From Rhodoferax sp. (lineage in GTDB: Bacteria; Pseudomonadota; Gammaproteobacteria; Burkholderiales; Burkholderiaceae_C), in contig JARLJI010000132.1 in NCBI GenBank assembly GCA_031291295.1, positions 1 to 64,000 on the forward strand: 64,000 bases of DNA, read 5' to 3'. A model generated the notes under the pieces. That model had not been told where the DNA came from, did no database searches, and saw nothing but the letters and a program-made list of their open reading frames with translations. Below are positions 41,666 to 50,597 of the stretch, piece by piece. A program made the translations under genes and the position numbers. How positions within the stretch are numbered: the stretch's first letter is position 1; each line of letters starts with the position of its first letter.

Positions 41666-41932
41666 TTATTTGTTCTGCACGGCCTGCAGCCAGGCGCGCA
41701 CGTCTTCAACCCGCCACGCCGTCACACGCTCGGACAGCTTCAGCGGCGCCGGGAAGTCCTTGCTCTTGACCTTGCGCCAGAGCGTTGCCGCCGAGAACGG
41801 GACGATGTTGGGGATGAGGGCCGACTGGCGGATGAAGCCTTCCAGCGGCAGGGGCTTGGACAGGGCTTCAAGCGCCTTGAGTGGCGTTGTCGGTTGGGTC
41901 GGGAGTAGGGCGTCGGCTTGCTGGTGTTCCAT
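41666..41932 (-). CDS. AlpA-family regulator (second copy)
   Basis: An 88-residue AlpA-like protein: FIRQSALIPNIVPFSAATLWRKVKSKDFP-type region (about 32-60, location only) and LSERVTAWRVEDVRAWLQAV at the end. It sits directly upstream of the region next to the integrase and is a plausible excisionase. ATG at 41932 is preferred; an upstream frame adds eleven residues. Confidence 0.82.
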   Translation of the reverse strand: MEHQQADALLPTQPTTPLKALEALSKPLPLEGFIRQSALIPNIVPFSAATLWRKVKSKDFPAPLKLSERVTAWRVEDVRAWLQAVQNK

Positions 41933-42041
41933 GGAATCACAGATGAAGTGGTGATTCCTGGTCAAGAAACGGGCATTTATATTCGCGCCCGGCCCCCTTT
42001 TTTATGGCGCGCAGGCGAGGACCGCCAGGGGCGGGACCGGG

Positions 42042-43298
42042 TCAGCCGCGGCTGGCGTTCAGCGGGATAACGTTGCCCTCGCGGCTCGATGGCGTGGCGC
42101 AGAATGCGGCCCATTCGTCCATCAGGCGCCTCCGCTTTTCCAACAGCTCGCCGCGGCGGTACGCCGCTTCCACCTTGTCGGCAATCTTGTGGGCCAGCGC
42201 CATCTCGGCAACGTCGCGCGGGTAGTTGGTGTGTTCGCTGCACCAATCCCGGAAGGTTGAGCGCAGCCCGTGCGGGACGCACATCTCGCCCTTTTCGTCT
42301 TTGAAGCCCATGCGGCGCATGAGCTGCGACATCGTCATGTCCGACAGCTGGCGCCCCGTGGCAGAGGCGAACACGAACTCGCTGCCGGCCATGCGGGGCT
42401 GAGCCTCGACGATTCGCAGCGCGGCATCGGACAACGGCACCCGATGGGTGACCTTGCCTTTCATGCGCTCGCCAGGAATCGTCCACATCTTGGCTTGCAG
42501 ATCGAACTCGGCCCAGGTCGCGCCGCGCACCTCGCCCGAGCGGGCGGCCGTCAGGATGGCGAACTCCAGCGCCCGAGCCCCAATCCCTTTCGACTCACGC
42601 AGCGCCTGAACGAACGCGCCCAACTCGCTGACCTGCACCGCCGGGAAGTGCTCCTCCTTGGCGATTTTGCCGGGGGACGGCAGCATCAGCGCCAGATGGC
42701 CGCTCCACCGTGCGGGGTTCAGGCCAGTGCGGTACCCGCGCGCGATAGACCAGTTGAGAACGGACTCGATACGCCCCCGCAGTCGGGTCGCCGTCTCCGT
42801 CTTGGTCGTCCAGATGGGCTCAAGCGCGGCCAGGATGTGGGGCAGCTCTACATCCCGTACCAGCAGGTTTCCGAACCGGGGATAGGCGTAGGTTGTCAAT
42901 GTGGCCGTCCATTGCTGACGGTGCTTCGCGTTCTTCCAGCTGGGCTCGTGGGCCTCGATGTAGGCGGCGGCGCACTGCTCAAACGTCACATCCTTGGCTC
43001 GGCTCGCCTGCAGCGCACTTTTGGCGGCCTTGGCTTCGTCGATGGGGTCGATGCCGGCCTTTATCTTCGCCCGTGCTGCGCGTGCCGCATCCCGGGCCCC
43101 TGCCAGGGTCACATCGGGGAACCCGCCCAGCCCCATGTCGCGGCGCTTGCCGGCAATCATGGCGCGCAGCACCCAGCTCCGTGCTGAAGGGCCATTGACT
43201 TGCAGAGCCAAGCCCGCCACGCCCCCGACGAAGTAAAAGCCCGGCTCGATGAGCCTTGACACGGGCAGAGGCCCTAATTCTGTCGCTTTCCTGGCCAT
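42042..43298 (-). CDS. Tyrosine integrase (P4 type)
   Basis: A 418-residue site-specific recombinase. The N-terminal DUF4102-like arm-binding domain (about 1-90) contains GGFPDVTLAGARDAA; a core-binding SAM-like domain follows (about 105-190); the catalytic domain has Arg in ARSGEVRG (near 250), HGLR (near 346) and the nucleophile Tyr in VEAAYRRGELLEKRR (near 385). It lies 153 bp inside attR and is transcribed leftward into the element. It would insert the element at the tRNA-Ser 3' end. Confidence 0.95.
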   Translation of the reverse strand: MARKATELGPLPVSRLIEPGFYFVGGVAGLALQVNGPSARSWVLRAMIAGKRRDMGLGGFPDVTLAGARDAARAARAKIKAGIDPIDEAKAAKSALQASRAKDVTFEQCAAAYIEAHEPSWKNAKHRQQWTATLTTYAYPRFGNLLVRDVELPHILAALEPIWTTKTETATRLRGRIESVLNWSIARGYRTGLNPARWSGHLALMLPSPGKIAKEEHFPAVQVSELGAFVQALRESKGIGARALEFAILTAARSGEVRGATWAEFDLQAKMWTIPGERMKGKVTHRVPLSDAALRIVEAQPRMAGSEFVFASATGRQLSDMTMSQLMRRMGFKDEKGEMCVPHGLRSTFRDWCSEHTNYPRDVAEMALAHKIADKVEAAYRRGELLEKRRRLMDEWAAFCATPSSREGNVIPLNASRG

Positions 43299-43451
43299 GG
43301 GCTTCTTTCTGTATCCATCAATCTACCCATCATTATTTGTGAGATTGAGTGAAGCGTCAAGAGACCGCCTGTATGGCAATTCCCTCTGAAGTACAATGCT
43401 GACATAGGTTTATGAGATTCAGTGAGACAACATGCACCCCCACTATGACGG

Positions 43452-43466
43452 CCTGTCTCTCCGCCA
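43452..43466 (+). other. attR: 15-bp copy of the tRNA-Ser 3' end
   Basis: CCTGTCTCTCCGCCA, identical to 31840-31854. It marks the right boundary of the element. Confidence 0.85.
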
Positions 43467-43482
43467 CAGATAATGACTTTGT

Positions 43483-43499
43483 GCTATTAAAAATATAGC
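43483..43499. repeat. GCTAT-N7-ATAGC palindrome, intergenic
   Basis: Perfect GCTAT-N7-ATAGC, 17 bp beyond attR, so on the chromosomal side. Confidence 0.7.
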
Positions 43500-43672
43500 A
43501 ACCATCGTTCTTTTTCATGACGCCCGCCACAGGCGAACCCCCGCCGTTCGAGAATGTGGCAAAAGAGCCACGACTCGCGGTGCCCGCAATAGCCCATTAG
43601 ATTTAATAAAATAGCGCATGTGGATTGTGATGCCCGCTGCCGGCGAACTTTCATGGCTCGACGCGGTATGTC

Positions 43673-44914
43673 TTGGTAGAGTTGGCTGAATCAGGCAGGA
43701 CGGCCGGTCAAAGTAACCGGCAACAGAGTAGCTATACGGAGTTCGGAGTTCGCTTGAAAACAGGGTTTACAGACGAGGCTGGTGGAGATCTGACGCAGCC
43801 TCCGGTCTTGACCAGCAGGAAGATTCGCTCGCTGCAAGGCAATGTGCCGCGCCACATCGGCTGGATCGAGCCATGGATAGGCGGTTCGGTCGCGTGCGCC
43901 ACCGCCTTGACGGCCTTGATCGGAGATGGGCAGGCGCCAATGTTGTGGCTGTTTGCGGCCCTGGCGGCCCTGCTCGCCTGGTGGAGCTGGCGCAGGCCGG
44001 CACGCCGGCAGACCGAGTTGGCGGTCCGTGCCGCCCTCTTGATGGTGCTGGGTTTCCTGACCCTGATCCAGATCGAGACCCATCAAGAGCGTGCGGCCAA
44101 TGTCAACTGGGTCGTTGTGCCCCTGATTCTCTACGCGATCTTGCTCAAGCCCCGCTTTGTTTGGGGCTTGCTGGGGTTCTGCCTCGGCTTTTACCTGCTG
44201 ATGCTTTACTGGTTCCATCCCGTGGCCACGCCCGAGTTCCTGTTTTTGCGCGCAGGATTCGTCTTCATCTTTTCGGCCGCAGCCACCCACATGGGCGAAG
44301 TGATGCGCAGAACCGACGAATTGCTGGAGGAGCGCCGGGTGGACACCAGCAGTGGCCTGCTCAACGAATACGGTTTCATGGACCATGGCGCCGAGCTCTG
44401 GCGTCATTGTCACCAGAAGCGCGTTCCTGCCACGCTGGTATTCCTCGATGTTCCCGATCTGCTGAAGATCAGGGAGGTCTATCACGCCGGAGCCACCGGC
44501 ATGGTGGAAGCCATCGTCCTGCAAGCCGTCGATGCACTGGACGTCGGCAAGCATGTGCTGGCGCGTCTGGGGATGTGGCGCTTTGCCTTGCTGATGTCCG
44601 GCACCACGCGTGAGCAGGCGGTCAAGCTGGTCGAGGGCAGACTGGGTCAGCCGCCCGTGATCAAGATTGACGAAGGCCCGATGAACGTAACCTTCCTGGT
44701 AGATGTGCATGCGGTGGAAAGCCGGCGGCAAGACATGGCATTCGCAGACTTTTACAAGACCGAACTGGCTGTGCTCGATGCGCAAGCCGGGCGTGTGCGT
44801 GCGGTTGGGTCCAAACCCGCGGCGTCGGCGACATTCACCGCTGGCCGGCCCGCCGGCAAGACGTCTGAGCGGGCCGATGTGCCGCTGCCGGTGACGATCC
44901 CCATGGACTTTTGA
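43673..44914 (+). CDS. Membrane protein with degenerate GGDEF domain
   Basis: A 413-residue protein with about five membrane spans (about 65-215) and a cytoplasmic GGDEF-like domain (about 225-375). DTSSGLLNEYGF is the usual opening of such a domain, but the active-site loop that should read RLGGDEFALL is RLGMWRFALL (near 297-306), so it cannot make c-di-GMP by the known mechanism. A Pro/Ala-rich tail follows. No ATG fits: TTG at 43673 or TTG at 43754 (with CGGAG upstream) are the candidate starts. It may sense a signal or bind a partner. Confidence 0.72.
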   Translation: MVELAESGRTAGQSNRQQSSYTEFGVRLKTGFTDEAGGDLTQPPVLTSRKIRSLQGNVPRHIGWIEPWIGGSVACATALTALIGDGQAPMLWLFAALAALLAWWSWRRPARRQTELAVRAALLMVLGFLTLIQIETHQERAANVNWVVVPLILYAILLKPRFVWGLLGFCLGFYLLMLYWFHPVATPEFLFLRAGFVFIFSAAATHMGEVMRRTDELLEERRVDTSSGLLNEYGFMDHGAELWRHCHQKRVPATLVFLDVPDLLKIREVYHAGATGMVEAIVLQAVDALDVGKHVLARLGMWRFALLMSGTTREQAVKLVEGRLGQPPVIKIDEGPMNVTFLVDVHAVESRRQDMAFADFYKTELAVLDAQAGRVRAVGSKPAASATFTAGRPAGKTSERADVPLPVTIPMDF

Positions 44915-44961
44915 GCCCTCGGGGTTGCAGACCCCCGAGCGGCCATGCCCGCGTGACTGGC

Positions 44962-45402
44962 TTACCAGTGGAGGTAGAACATGCCCTTGGCCAGCAGCAC
45001 GATGGCAATCATGTGGAAAAAAATACTCAGGTGAATGAAGCGCGAGCGCTTTGCGTGCATCGTGCCGCGCTTGATGGAGACCATGGCGGTGATGAAGTGC
45101 CCCAGCACGCTGAGCGCGAGCACGATCTTCAGCGTCAGCAGCAGGCTGAAACTGCTGGCCAGCGGATGCGCCAGCGCCACCCGGTGCTGCCAGGCCATGC
45201 TGATGCCGGCGCCGTAAAGCACCAGCAGCACCCAGGGCATGAGGCGGCGCGCGCGATTGCCGATGGCGCGTTCCACCTGGCGCATGACGTCGCCCGGCAG
45301 ATGTTTGCGCACGCTCTCCAGGATCAATACCTCGAAGAAAACCGTGCCCACGAAGATCAGTGCCGCGAACAGGTGCAGGGTCAAAAAAATGGGGTAGCTC
45401 AT
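44962..45402 (-). CDS. Four-helix membrane protein (CopD-like)
   Basis: A 146-residue integral membrane protein with four predicted spans (about 5-25, 53-70, 80-103, 123-143). Histidines in LTLHLFAALIFVG, GHFITAM and FIHLSIFFHMIA could bind haem or metal, as in CopD-like or DUF2269-like proteins. ATG at 45402 has GAAGGA upstream. The function is not known. Confidence 0.65.
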   Translation of the reverse strand: MSYPIFLTLHLFAALIFVGTVFFEVLILESVRKHLPGDVMRQVERAIGNRARRLMPWVLLVLYGAGISMAWQHRVALAHPLASSFSLLLTLKIVLALSVLGHFITAMVSIKRGTMHAKRSRFIHLSIFFHMIAIVLLAKGMFYLHW

Positions 45403-45434
45403 GGTGTCGTCCTTCGTGGCGGAGGCTGCAGGCG

Positions 45435-45440
45435 ATTATA
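45435..45440 (-). promoter_or_regulatory. TATAAT -10 element upstream of the membrane protein gene
   Basis: Perfect TATAAT on the minus strand, 33 bases before the start codon, in a strongly AT-rich stretch (45434-45470). No good -35 is seen. Confidence 0.4.
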
Positions 45441-45664
45441 AGATGTATTAAAAATATTTATTATAAAACCCCATCCGAATGTGGAAACTGGACATGGGCC
45501 GTTTTCCAATCTCCATGGCCGCCCTGGCGCCATCGCCGGCCCGGGTAGCGGCAACGCGTCAATCCAACTATGCTGGGAGTCATCAGGACGGATCGGTGGA
45601 GCCGTCCGGGTGTCGCTCCGGCTGAGCGGACGCAGCGGAATCCACCGTCGAAAGGAGGCGCAAG

Positions 45665-46435
45665 ATGATCTCGCTTTTCCCCTGGTTATGGGTGGTCGTT
45701 TTCGTGCTGGCCCTGGGCGTTCTGTCTTCTTCCTTCCGGATTTTTCGTGAGTACGAACGCGGCGTCGTCTTCACCCTGGGGCGCTTCTGGAAGGTCAAGG
45801 GCCCCGGGCTGGTCATCATCATCCCGGCGATCCAGCAGGTGGTGCGGGTGGACCTGCGCACCGTGGTGCTGGAGGTGCCGGCGCAGGACGTGATCTCGCG
45901 CGACAACGTCTCGGTCAAAGTCAACGCCGTGGTCTATCTGCGCGTGATCGACGCGGAAAAGGCCGTGATCCAGGTGGTCGATTACCTCGACGCCACCAGC
46001 CAGCTGGCGCAGACCATGCTGCGCTCGGTGCTGGGCAAGCACCAGCTCGACGAGATGCTGGCCGAACGCGAGACGCTGAACCTGGACATCCAGCAGGCGC
46101 TCGATGCGCAAACCGACACCTGGGGCATCAAGGTCTCCAATGTCGAGATCAAGCAGGTTGACCTGACCGAATCTATGATCCGCGCTATTGCCCGGCAGGC
46201 CGAAGCCGAACGCGAGCGGCGCGCCAAGGTCATCCATGCCGAGGGCGAGCTGCAGGCTTCCGAAAAACTGTTCCAGGCCGCGAAGGTTCTGGCGCAGGAG
46301 CCGCAGGCCATCATGTTGCGCTACCTGGAGACGCTGACCGTGATCGGCGCGGACAAGAACACGACCGTCGTGTTTCCCTTGCCCATGGACCTGGTGGCGC
46401 CGTTTCTCAAAAAAATGGCACCGCAGGCGGATTGA
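45665..46435 (+). CDS. Slipin/stomatin-like SPFH protein
   Basis: A 256-residue prokaryotic stomatin. One N-terminal membrane span (about 5-25) is followed by an SPFH domain (about 28-180) with [15 protein letters not shown] and [17 protein letters not shown], and a helical C-terminal part (about 170-220) with [20 protein letters not shown]. Such proteins form membrane scaffolds and often pair with an NfeD protein; none is adjacent here. ATG at 45665 follows GGAGG. Confidence 0.9.
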   Translation: MISLFPWLWVVVFVLALGVLSSSFRIFREYERGVVFTLGRFWKVKGPGLVIIIPAIQQVVRVDLRTVVLEVPAQDVISRDNVSVKVNAVVYLRVIDAEKAVIQVVDYLDATSQLAQTMLRSVLGKHQLDEMLAERETLNLDIQQALDAQTDTWGIKVSNVEIKQVDLTESMIRAIARQAEAERERRAKVIHAEGELQASEKLFQAAKVLAQEPQAIMLRYLETLTVIGADKNTTVVFPLPMDLVAPFLKKMAPQAD

Positions 46436-46501
46436 TTTGCGGCGCCGGCCAGGCGCCCGCGCGGCGGGTTTGCGTTGCAGCGGGCGCGATAGACTGCGGG
46501 C

Positions 46502-47899
46502 ATGAAGTCCGAACTACTGGCGCTTGCCCCTCCCTCTTCCGAATCCGACTGGATCGACGGCGAGCTCATTCGCAACCTCATGCGCGGGGCGCCGGAGACG
46601 CAGATCACGGCGGCCCTGATCATCCCGGTGATGTTTGCGGTGTTGCAACAAAGTGCAGTGCCCATGGCCGGTTTGGGGTTGTGGACGGTGGCCATGCTGA
46701 TGTTTTCGGGGCTGCGGTTTTGGGTCATGCGCAGGTACACCCAACACGTGGCGCATGGCGACACCGACGCCCAACTGAAGTTCATGGCGCGCTATGGCTG
46801 GACCTGGCCCCTGGGCGCCTGCTTGTGGGCCTCGGCGGGGTTGTTGTTTTTCGACAAGACGCCACTGGCTACCCAGTTTCTGGGCTGGTTGATCATCGTC
46901 GGGATCGGAACCTTCGCGGTCACCAGTCTGTCGAATTCGATCAAGACCTTGCGCTCCTATGTGAGCATCCTGGTCCTCACCTGCGTGGGCGTGATCTTGT
47001 GGCGCATCGTGGTGGATCTGCGCTTCGAGGCGGGCGCCTTTTACTATTGGCTTTTGCTGCTGGTCGGCATTCACTGGTTGCTGCTGTTGCGGGCCGGGCG
47101 GGGCTTGTATGAAACGCACCGCAGCTACGTCGAACTGCAGTACCGCAACGGCCAGTTGATCGAATCACTGACCCGGCAGACCCAGGCGGCGCTGGAGGCC
47201 GTGGCCGTCAAAAACCGGTTTCTGGCGAACGCCGCGCACGACATTCGCCAGCCGGTGCATGCGCTGTGGCTCTACGCGGACTGGCTCAACAACGAACCCG
47301 AACTCGTGGCCGAAATTGCGCCCCGGATCGTCGAATCGACCAAGGCGGTGAATGCCCTGTTCGATTCGCTGTTTGACCTGGCCAAGCTGGATTCGGGCAA
47401 AACGCGCGTGCATGTGGAGACGGTGGATGTGGCCACGCTGCTCAGGGATATGGAGTTGCAGTACCGTCCGCTGGCTAAAAGCAAGGGGTTGGCATTGCGG
47501 GTGCGCAGCGCGCGGGGGCTGGAACGGGTCCAGTCGGACAGGATCCTGCGGCAGCGAATCCTCGGCAACTTGTTGGGCAACGCCCTGAAATACACCGACA
47601 GCGGCGGCGTCCTGGTGGCTGCGCGGCGCGCGGGGCAAGGCGTACGCGTTGAAGTGTGGGACACCGGCATCGGCATTGCGAGCCAGTACCACGCAGAAGT
47701 TTTCCGGGAGTTCTACAAGGTGCCCAACCACCCGGGCACCGACGACGGTTTTGGTCTGGGGCTGGCGATCGTGGCGCGTTTGTCGCAGCGCCTCGGCCAT
47801 GGCCTGTCCATGAATTCGCAACCCGGGCGCGGCAGCGTGTTCAAGCTGACCCTGCAGGGCCGGAATGGCCCCCTGGCTCAGCCGTTCAACATGCCGTGA
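46502..47899 (+). CDS. Membrane sensor histidine kinase
   Basis: A 465-residue kinase. About six membrane spans (about 38-195) form a sensor module without a recognised domain. The phosphoacceptor region LANAAHDIRQPVHAL (about 240-254) is followed by an ATPase domain with GNLLGNALKYTDSGG (about 355-369), DTGIGIA (about 390) and GFGLGLAIV (about 418). Output would normally go to the response regulator on the opposite strand (47878-48471), which is broken by a stop, so this pathway may be inactive. The 3' ends overlap by 22 bp. Confidence 0.9.
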   Translation: MKSELLALAPPSSESDWIDGELIRNLMRGAPETQITAALIIPVMFAVLQQSAVPMAGLGLWTVAMLMFSGLRFWVMRRYTQHVAHGDTDAQLKFMARYGWTWPLGACLWASAGLLFFDKTPLATQFLGWLIIVGIGTFAVTSLSNSIKTLRSYVSILVLTCVGVILWRIVVDLRFEAGAFYYWLLLLVGIHWLLLLRAGRGLYETHRSYVELQYRNGQLIESLTRQTQAALEAVAVKNRFLANAAHDIRQPVHALWLYADWLNNEPELVAEIAPRIVESTKAVNALFDSLFDLAKLDSGKTRVHVETVDVATLLRDMELQYRPLAKSKGLALRVRSARGLERVQSDRILRQRILGNLLGNALKYTDSGGVLVAARRAGQGVRVEVWDTGIGIASQYHAEVFREFYKVPNHPGTDDGFGLGLAIVARLSQRLGHGLSMNSQPGRGSVFKLTLQGRNGPLAQPFNMP

Positions 47900-48471
47900 G
47901 TGCGCGCGAAATGCACGGCTTGCGTGCGGCTTTTGACGCCCAGACGCCGGAACAGCCGCCACAGATGGACCTTGACCGTGTGTTCGCTGATGCCCAGCTC
48001 GTCCGCGATCTCGCGGTTGCTCAAGCCCCGGTCCAGCATGATGATCAGCTGCTTTTGCCGTTTGGAGAGCTTGTTTTCCGTCGTACCGGAGTCTTCGAAC
48101 ATGCTGTCCGGCGTCAGCAAGGCTTGCAGCGCGGAGCCGATCTCGTTGGAACTCGCCGATTTTTAGATATAGTCGTCGGCGCCGGCCTCGATGCACTGCT
48201 CTTCGAATTCATCGGCCGGCGAGGCCGACAGCACCACCAGCGGCGTTGCCGGGTAGCGCTTCTTGAGCTCGATGATGCCCGACACGCCAATGGTGTCCGG
48301 CAGCTTGAGGTCCAGGCAGAAAAGCTCGGGCGCGCCGTTCCGCCGGATCGCCTCTTCCACCCCGCCGATCCGGTTCAGCTCCACCACATTGGCGCCCGCG
48401 CGGTACCGGCGCAGCAGCATCACGACCGCTTCGCGCATCAGGGGGTGGTCATCGATAACGTACAGGCTCAT
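47878..48471 (-). pseudogene. LuxR-type response regulator broken by an in-frame TAA
   Basis: One reading frame encodes a receiver domain and a LuxR-type HTH, separated by TAA at 48163-48165 (codon 103). Receiver: MSLYVIDDHPLMREAV with Asp pair 7-8 and phosphoacceptor in FCLDLKLPD. The stop falls in DYI-stop-KSASS, one codon before the invariant receiver lysine. HTH: LSNREIADELGISEHTVKVHLWRLF. The frame is otherwise intact, which suggests a single point mutation. The HTH part could in principle start at TTG 48120. It is convergent with the histidine kinase gene. Intact homologues would be about 197 residues. Confidence 0.85.
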
Positions 48472-48595
48472 GTCGAAATTCCCTGAAACATTTGAATTAT
48501 TTAACTCTAAAGGATATCTGTTGCCCGCCGGCGTTGCAGCCATCGCCGGGCAGGCATAGGGGGAAGCCAGGTCTGGCGAGCAGTGCTGATGGGCT

Positions 48596-49897
48596 TCATG
48601 CAAGGGCCTCGGCCAATTGTTGCAATGCCGCGACGATTTCAGTAAGGGCGACACCTTCCGCGGTCTGCAGCCGTGTCCCGGCCTCGGCCAGCGCGGCGCT
48701 GCCCTGCTGGCGTAGCCGGGCAATGGCCTGTGCCGCCTCTTTGGGCGAATCAAAACCGGCGCTTTGCAGCAGCAGCCGGCCATGCGCGTCCACCAGCTTG
48801 AAATAAAACTGCCCGTCGCGCTCGCGGTACTGCTTGAAGACCGGCAAGGCCGTTTTGGCCGTTTTCGGCGCTGCGGCGGTGGCCTGCGTGCGCAGGTCGC
48901 GCAGTCCCACCGCCTGGCGCAGCCGCGCCATCACCGGCGTGGAGAGCTTGCGCGCCTTGGCGGCACCGGCATGCAGGATGTCTTCGATGCGGTCCGGGTG
49001 GTCGATCAGCGACTGATAGGTCTCGCGCATCGGGGCGACTTCGCGGTCGATGCGCTCGAACAGCAATTGTTTGGCATCGCTCCAGGCGATGCCATCGGCA
49101 TAGGCCTGGCGCACTGCAGCGGTCTCCGTGGGGCTGGCAAAGGCCTGGTAAATCTGGAACAGCGCGGAGCCCTCCGTGTCCTTGGCCTGGCCCGGCGCGC
49201 GCGAATCGGTCACCACGCCCGCGATCAGTTTGCGCAGCTGCTCGCGCGGCGCAAACAGTGGGATGGTGTTGTCGTAGCTCTTGCTCATCTTGCGGCCATC
49301 GAGCCCCGGCAGCGTGGCCACCGATTCCTCGATCGCGGCCTCGGGCAGCACGAAGTGCTCGCCATACAGGTGGTTGAAACTGGCGGCCATGTCGCGCGCC
49401 ATCTCGATGTGCTGGATCTGGTCGCGTCCCACCGGCACCTGGTGCGCATTGAACATCAGGATGTCGGCCCCCATCAGCACGGGGTACATGAACAGGCCGG
49501 CCGTCACGCCATCGTCGGCATCGCGCCCGCCGGCCGCATTGTGGTCAACCGCGGCCTTGTAGGCATGTGCCCGGTTCAGCAGTCCCTTGCCGGTCACGCA
49601 GGTCAGCAGCCAGGTGAGTTCGGGGATTTCCGGAATATCGGACTGGCGGTAAAAGGTGACACGCTCGGGGTCCAGCCCGGCGGCCAGCCAGGACGCGGCG
49701 ATCTCGAGCGTGGAGCGCTGCACCCGCGCCGGCTCGCCGACCTTGATCAGCGCGTGGTAGTCGGCCAGAAAGTAAAAGCTCTCGGTATTGGCCGCCAGGC
49801 TGGCCTGGACCGCGGGGCGAATGGCGCCCACATAGTTGCCAAGGTGAGGGGTGCCCGAGGTGGTGATGCCGGTCAGGACGCGAAGGGGCTGGGTCAT
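48596..49897 (-). CDS. trpS: Tryptophanyl-tRNA synthetase
   Basis: Class I aminoacyl-tRNA synthetase, 433 residues. The HIGH-like motif reads TPHLGNYVGA (about 15-24) and the KMSKS motif is present (about 207-211). A C-terminal extension of about 95 residues beyond the usual core resembles a DUF-like tail found in beta-proteobacterial TrpS. It is the first of four minus-strand genes read in sequence by position. Confidence 0.96.
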   Translation of the reverse strand: MTQPLRVLTGITTSGTPHLGNYVGAIRPAVQASLAANTESFYFLADYHALIKVGEPARVQRSTLEIAASWLAAGLDPERVTFYRQSDIPEIPELTWLLTCVTGKGLLNRAHAYKAAVDHNAAGGRDADDGVTAGLFMYPVLMGADILMFNAHQVPVGRDQIQHIEMARDMAASFNHLYGEHFVLPEAAIEESVATLPGLDGRKMSKSYDNTIPLFAPREQLRKLIAGVVTDSRAPGQAKDTEGSALFQIYQAFASPTETAAVRQAYADGIAWSDAKQLLFERIDREVAPMRETYQSLIDHPDRIEDILHAGAAKARKLSTPVMARLRQAVGLRDLRTQATAAAPKTAKTALPVFKQYRERDGQFYFKLVDAHGRLLLQSAGFDSPKEAAQAIARLRQQGSAALAEAGTRLQTAEGVALTEIVAALQQLAEALA

Positions 49898-49913
49898 GGA
49901 AAATGAGGTCGAA

Positions 49914-50585
49914 TTAACGGATCAGGGCCGCCAGCGGCGACAGCACGAGGTCGATCAGGTCGTAGGTCAGGCCCATCAGGGGCTGCAGCCAGAACGTGCT
50001 GACTATGCCGGCCAGCACCAGTGCCATGACGATGAAAAACCCCCAGGGCTCGATGCGCGAGACCAGCGTCGCCTGCTTGTACGGCAGCAGCCCCACCAGG
50101 ATGCGGCCACCGTCCAGCGGCGGCAGCGGGAACAGGTTGAAAACAAACATCACCACGTTGACCAGGATGCCGCCCTTGCACATCTTGAGAAAGAACGGCT
50201 CCGTCACGCCCGCGCCGAGCAGCAGGTAAAAAAGAATGCCCCATAAGAGCGCCTGCAGCAGGTTCACCGCGGGCCCCGCCAGCGCCACCCAGACCATGTC
50301 GCGCTTGGGATTGCGCAGCGCGCCGAAATTCACCGGCACCGGCTTGGCGTAGCCGAACAAAAAGGCGCCACCCGTGCTGAAGTACAGCAGCAGCGGGATC
50401 AGGATCGTGCCCATCAGGTCGACGTGTTTGAGGGGGTTGAGCGTCACGCGGCCCAGCGCCCACGCCGTGTTGTCGCCAAAGTGGCGCGCCGCGTAGCCGT
50501 GCGCGGCCTCGTGCACGGTGATGGCAAACAGCACCGGCAGGGCGTACAGGGCAACGGTTTGGATGAGACCAGAGAAATCGTTCAC
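49914..50585 (-). CDS. M50 family site-2 protease-like membrane protein
   Basis: A 223-residue membrane metalloprotease of the S2P/RseP-related subfamily without a PDZ domain. The zinc-binding HEAAH is at about 25-29, and the third ligand lies in NLFPLPPLDGGRI (about 150-162). Four to five membrane spans. Members near tRNA synthetase genes are common and their substrates are unknown. ATG at 50585. Confidence 0.88.
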   Translation of the reverse strand: MNDFSGLIQTVALYALPVLFAITVHEAAHGYAARHFGDNTAWALGRVTLNPLKHVDLMGTILIPLLLYFSTGGAFLFGYAKPVPVNFGALRNPKRDMVWVALAGPAVNLLQALLWGILFYLLLGAGVTEPFFLKMCKGGILVNVVMFVFNLFPLPPLDGGRILVGLLPYKQATLVSRIEPWGFFIVMALVLAGIVSTFWLQPLMGLTYDLIDLVLSPLAALIR

Positions 50586-50597
50586 GGTGTGATTGTC

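Larger units (their letters stand above)
31855..43466. mobile_element. 11.6-kb integrative element in tRNA-Ser(CGA)
   Basis: Bounded by a 15-bp repeat of the tRNA 3' end. It carries a tyrosine integrase of P4 type at the right end, two AlpA-like regulators, an XRE repressor, a Toprim primase with a DUF927 helicase, a toxin-antitoxin pair, and unrecognised genes. All genes except the toxin-antitoxin pair and one small exported protein lie on the minus strand. No capsid, tail, terminase or conjugation genes are visible. The tRNA is intact at the left; the integrase sits at the far end, next to attR. It fits a phage-satellite-like or integrated-plasmid-like element. Confidence 0.88.
43299..43672. 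other. Right end of the element and chromosomal leader
   Basis: 374 bp with no gene. It holds the right attachment site (43452-43466) and a perfect GCTAT-N7-ATAGC palindrome (43483-43499). The remainder is the leader of the GGDEF-like gene. Confidence 0.5.
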
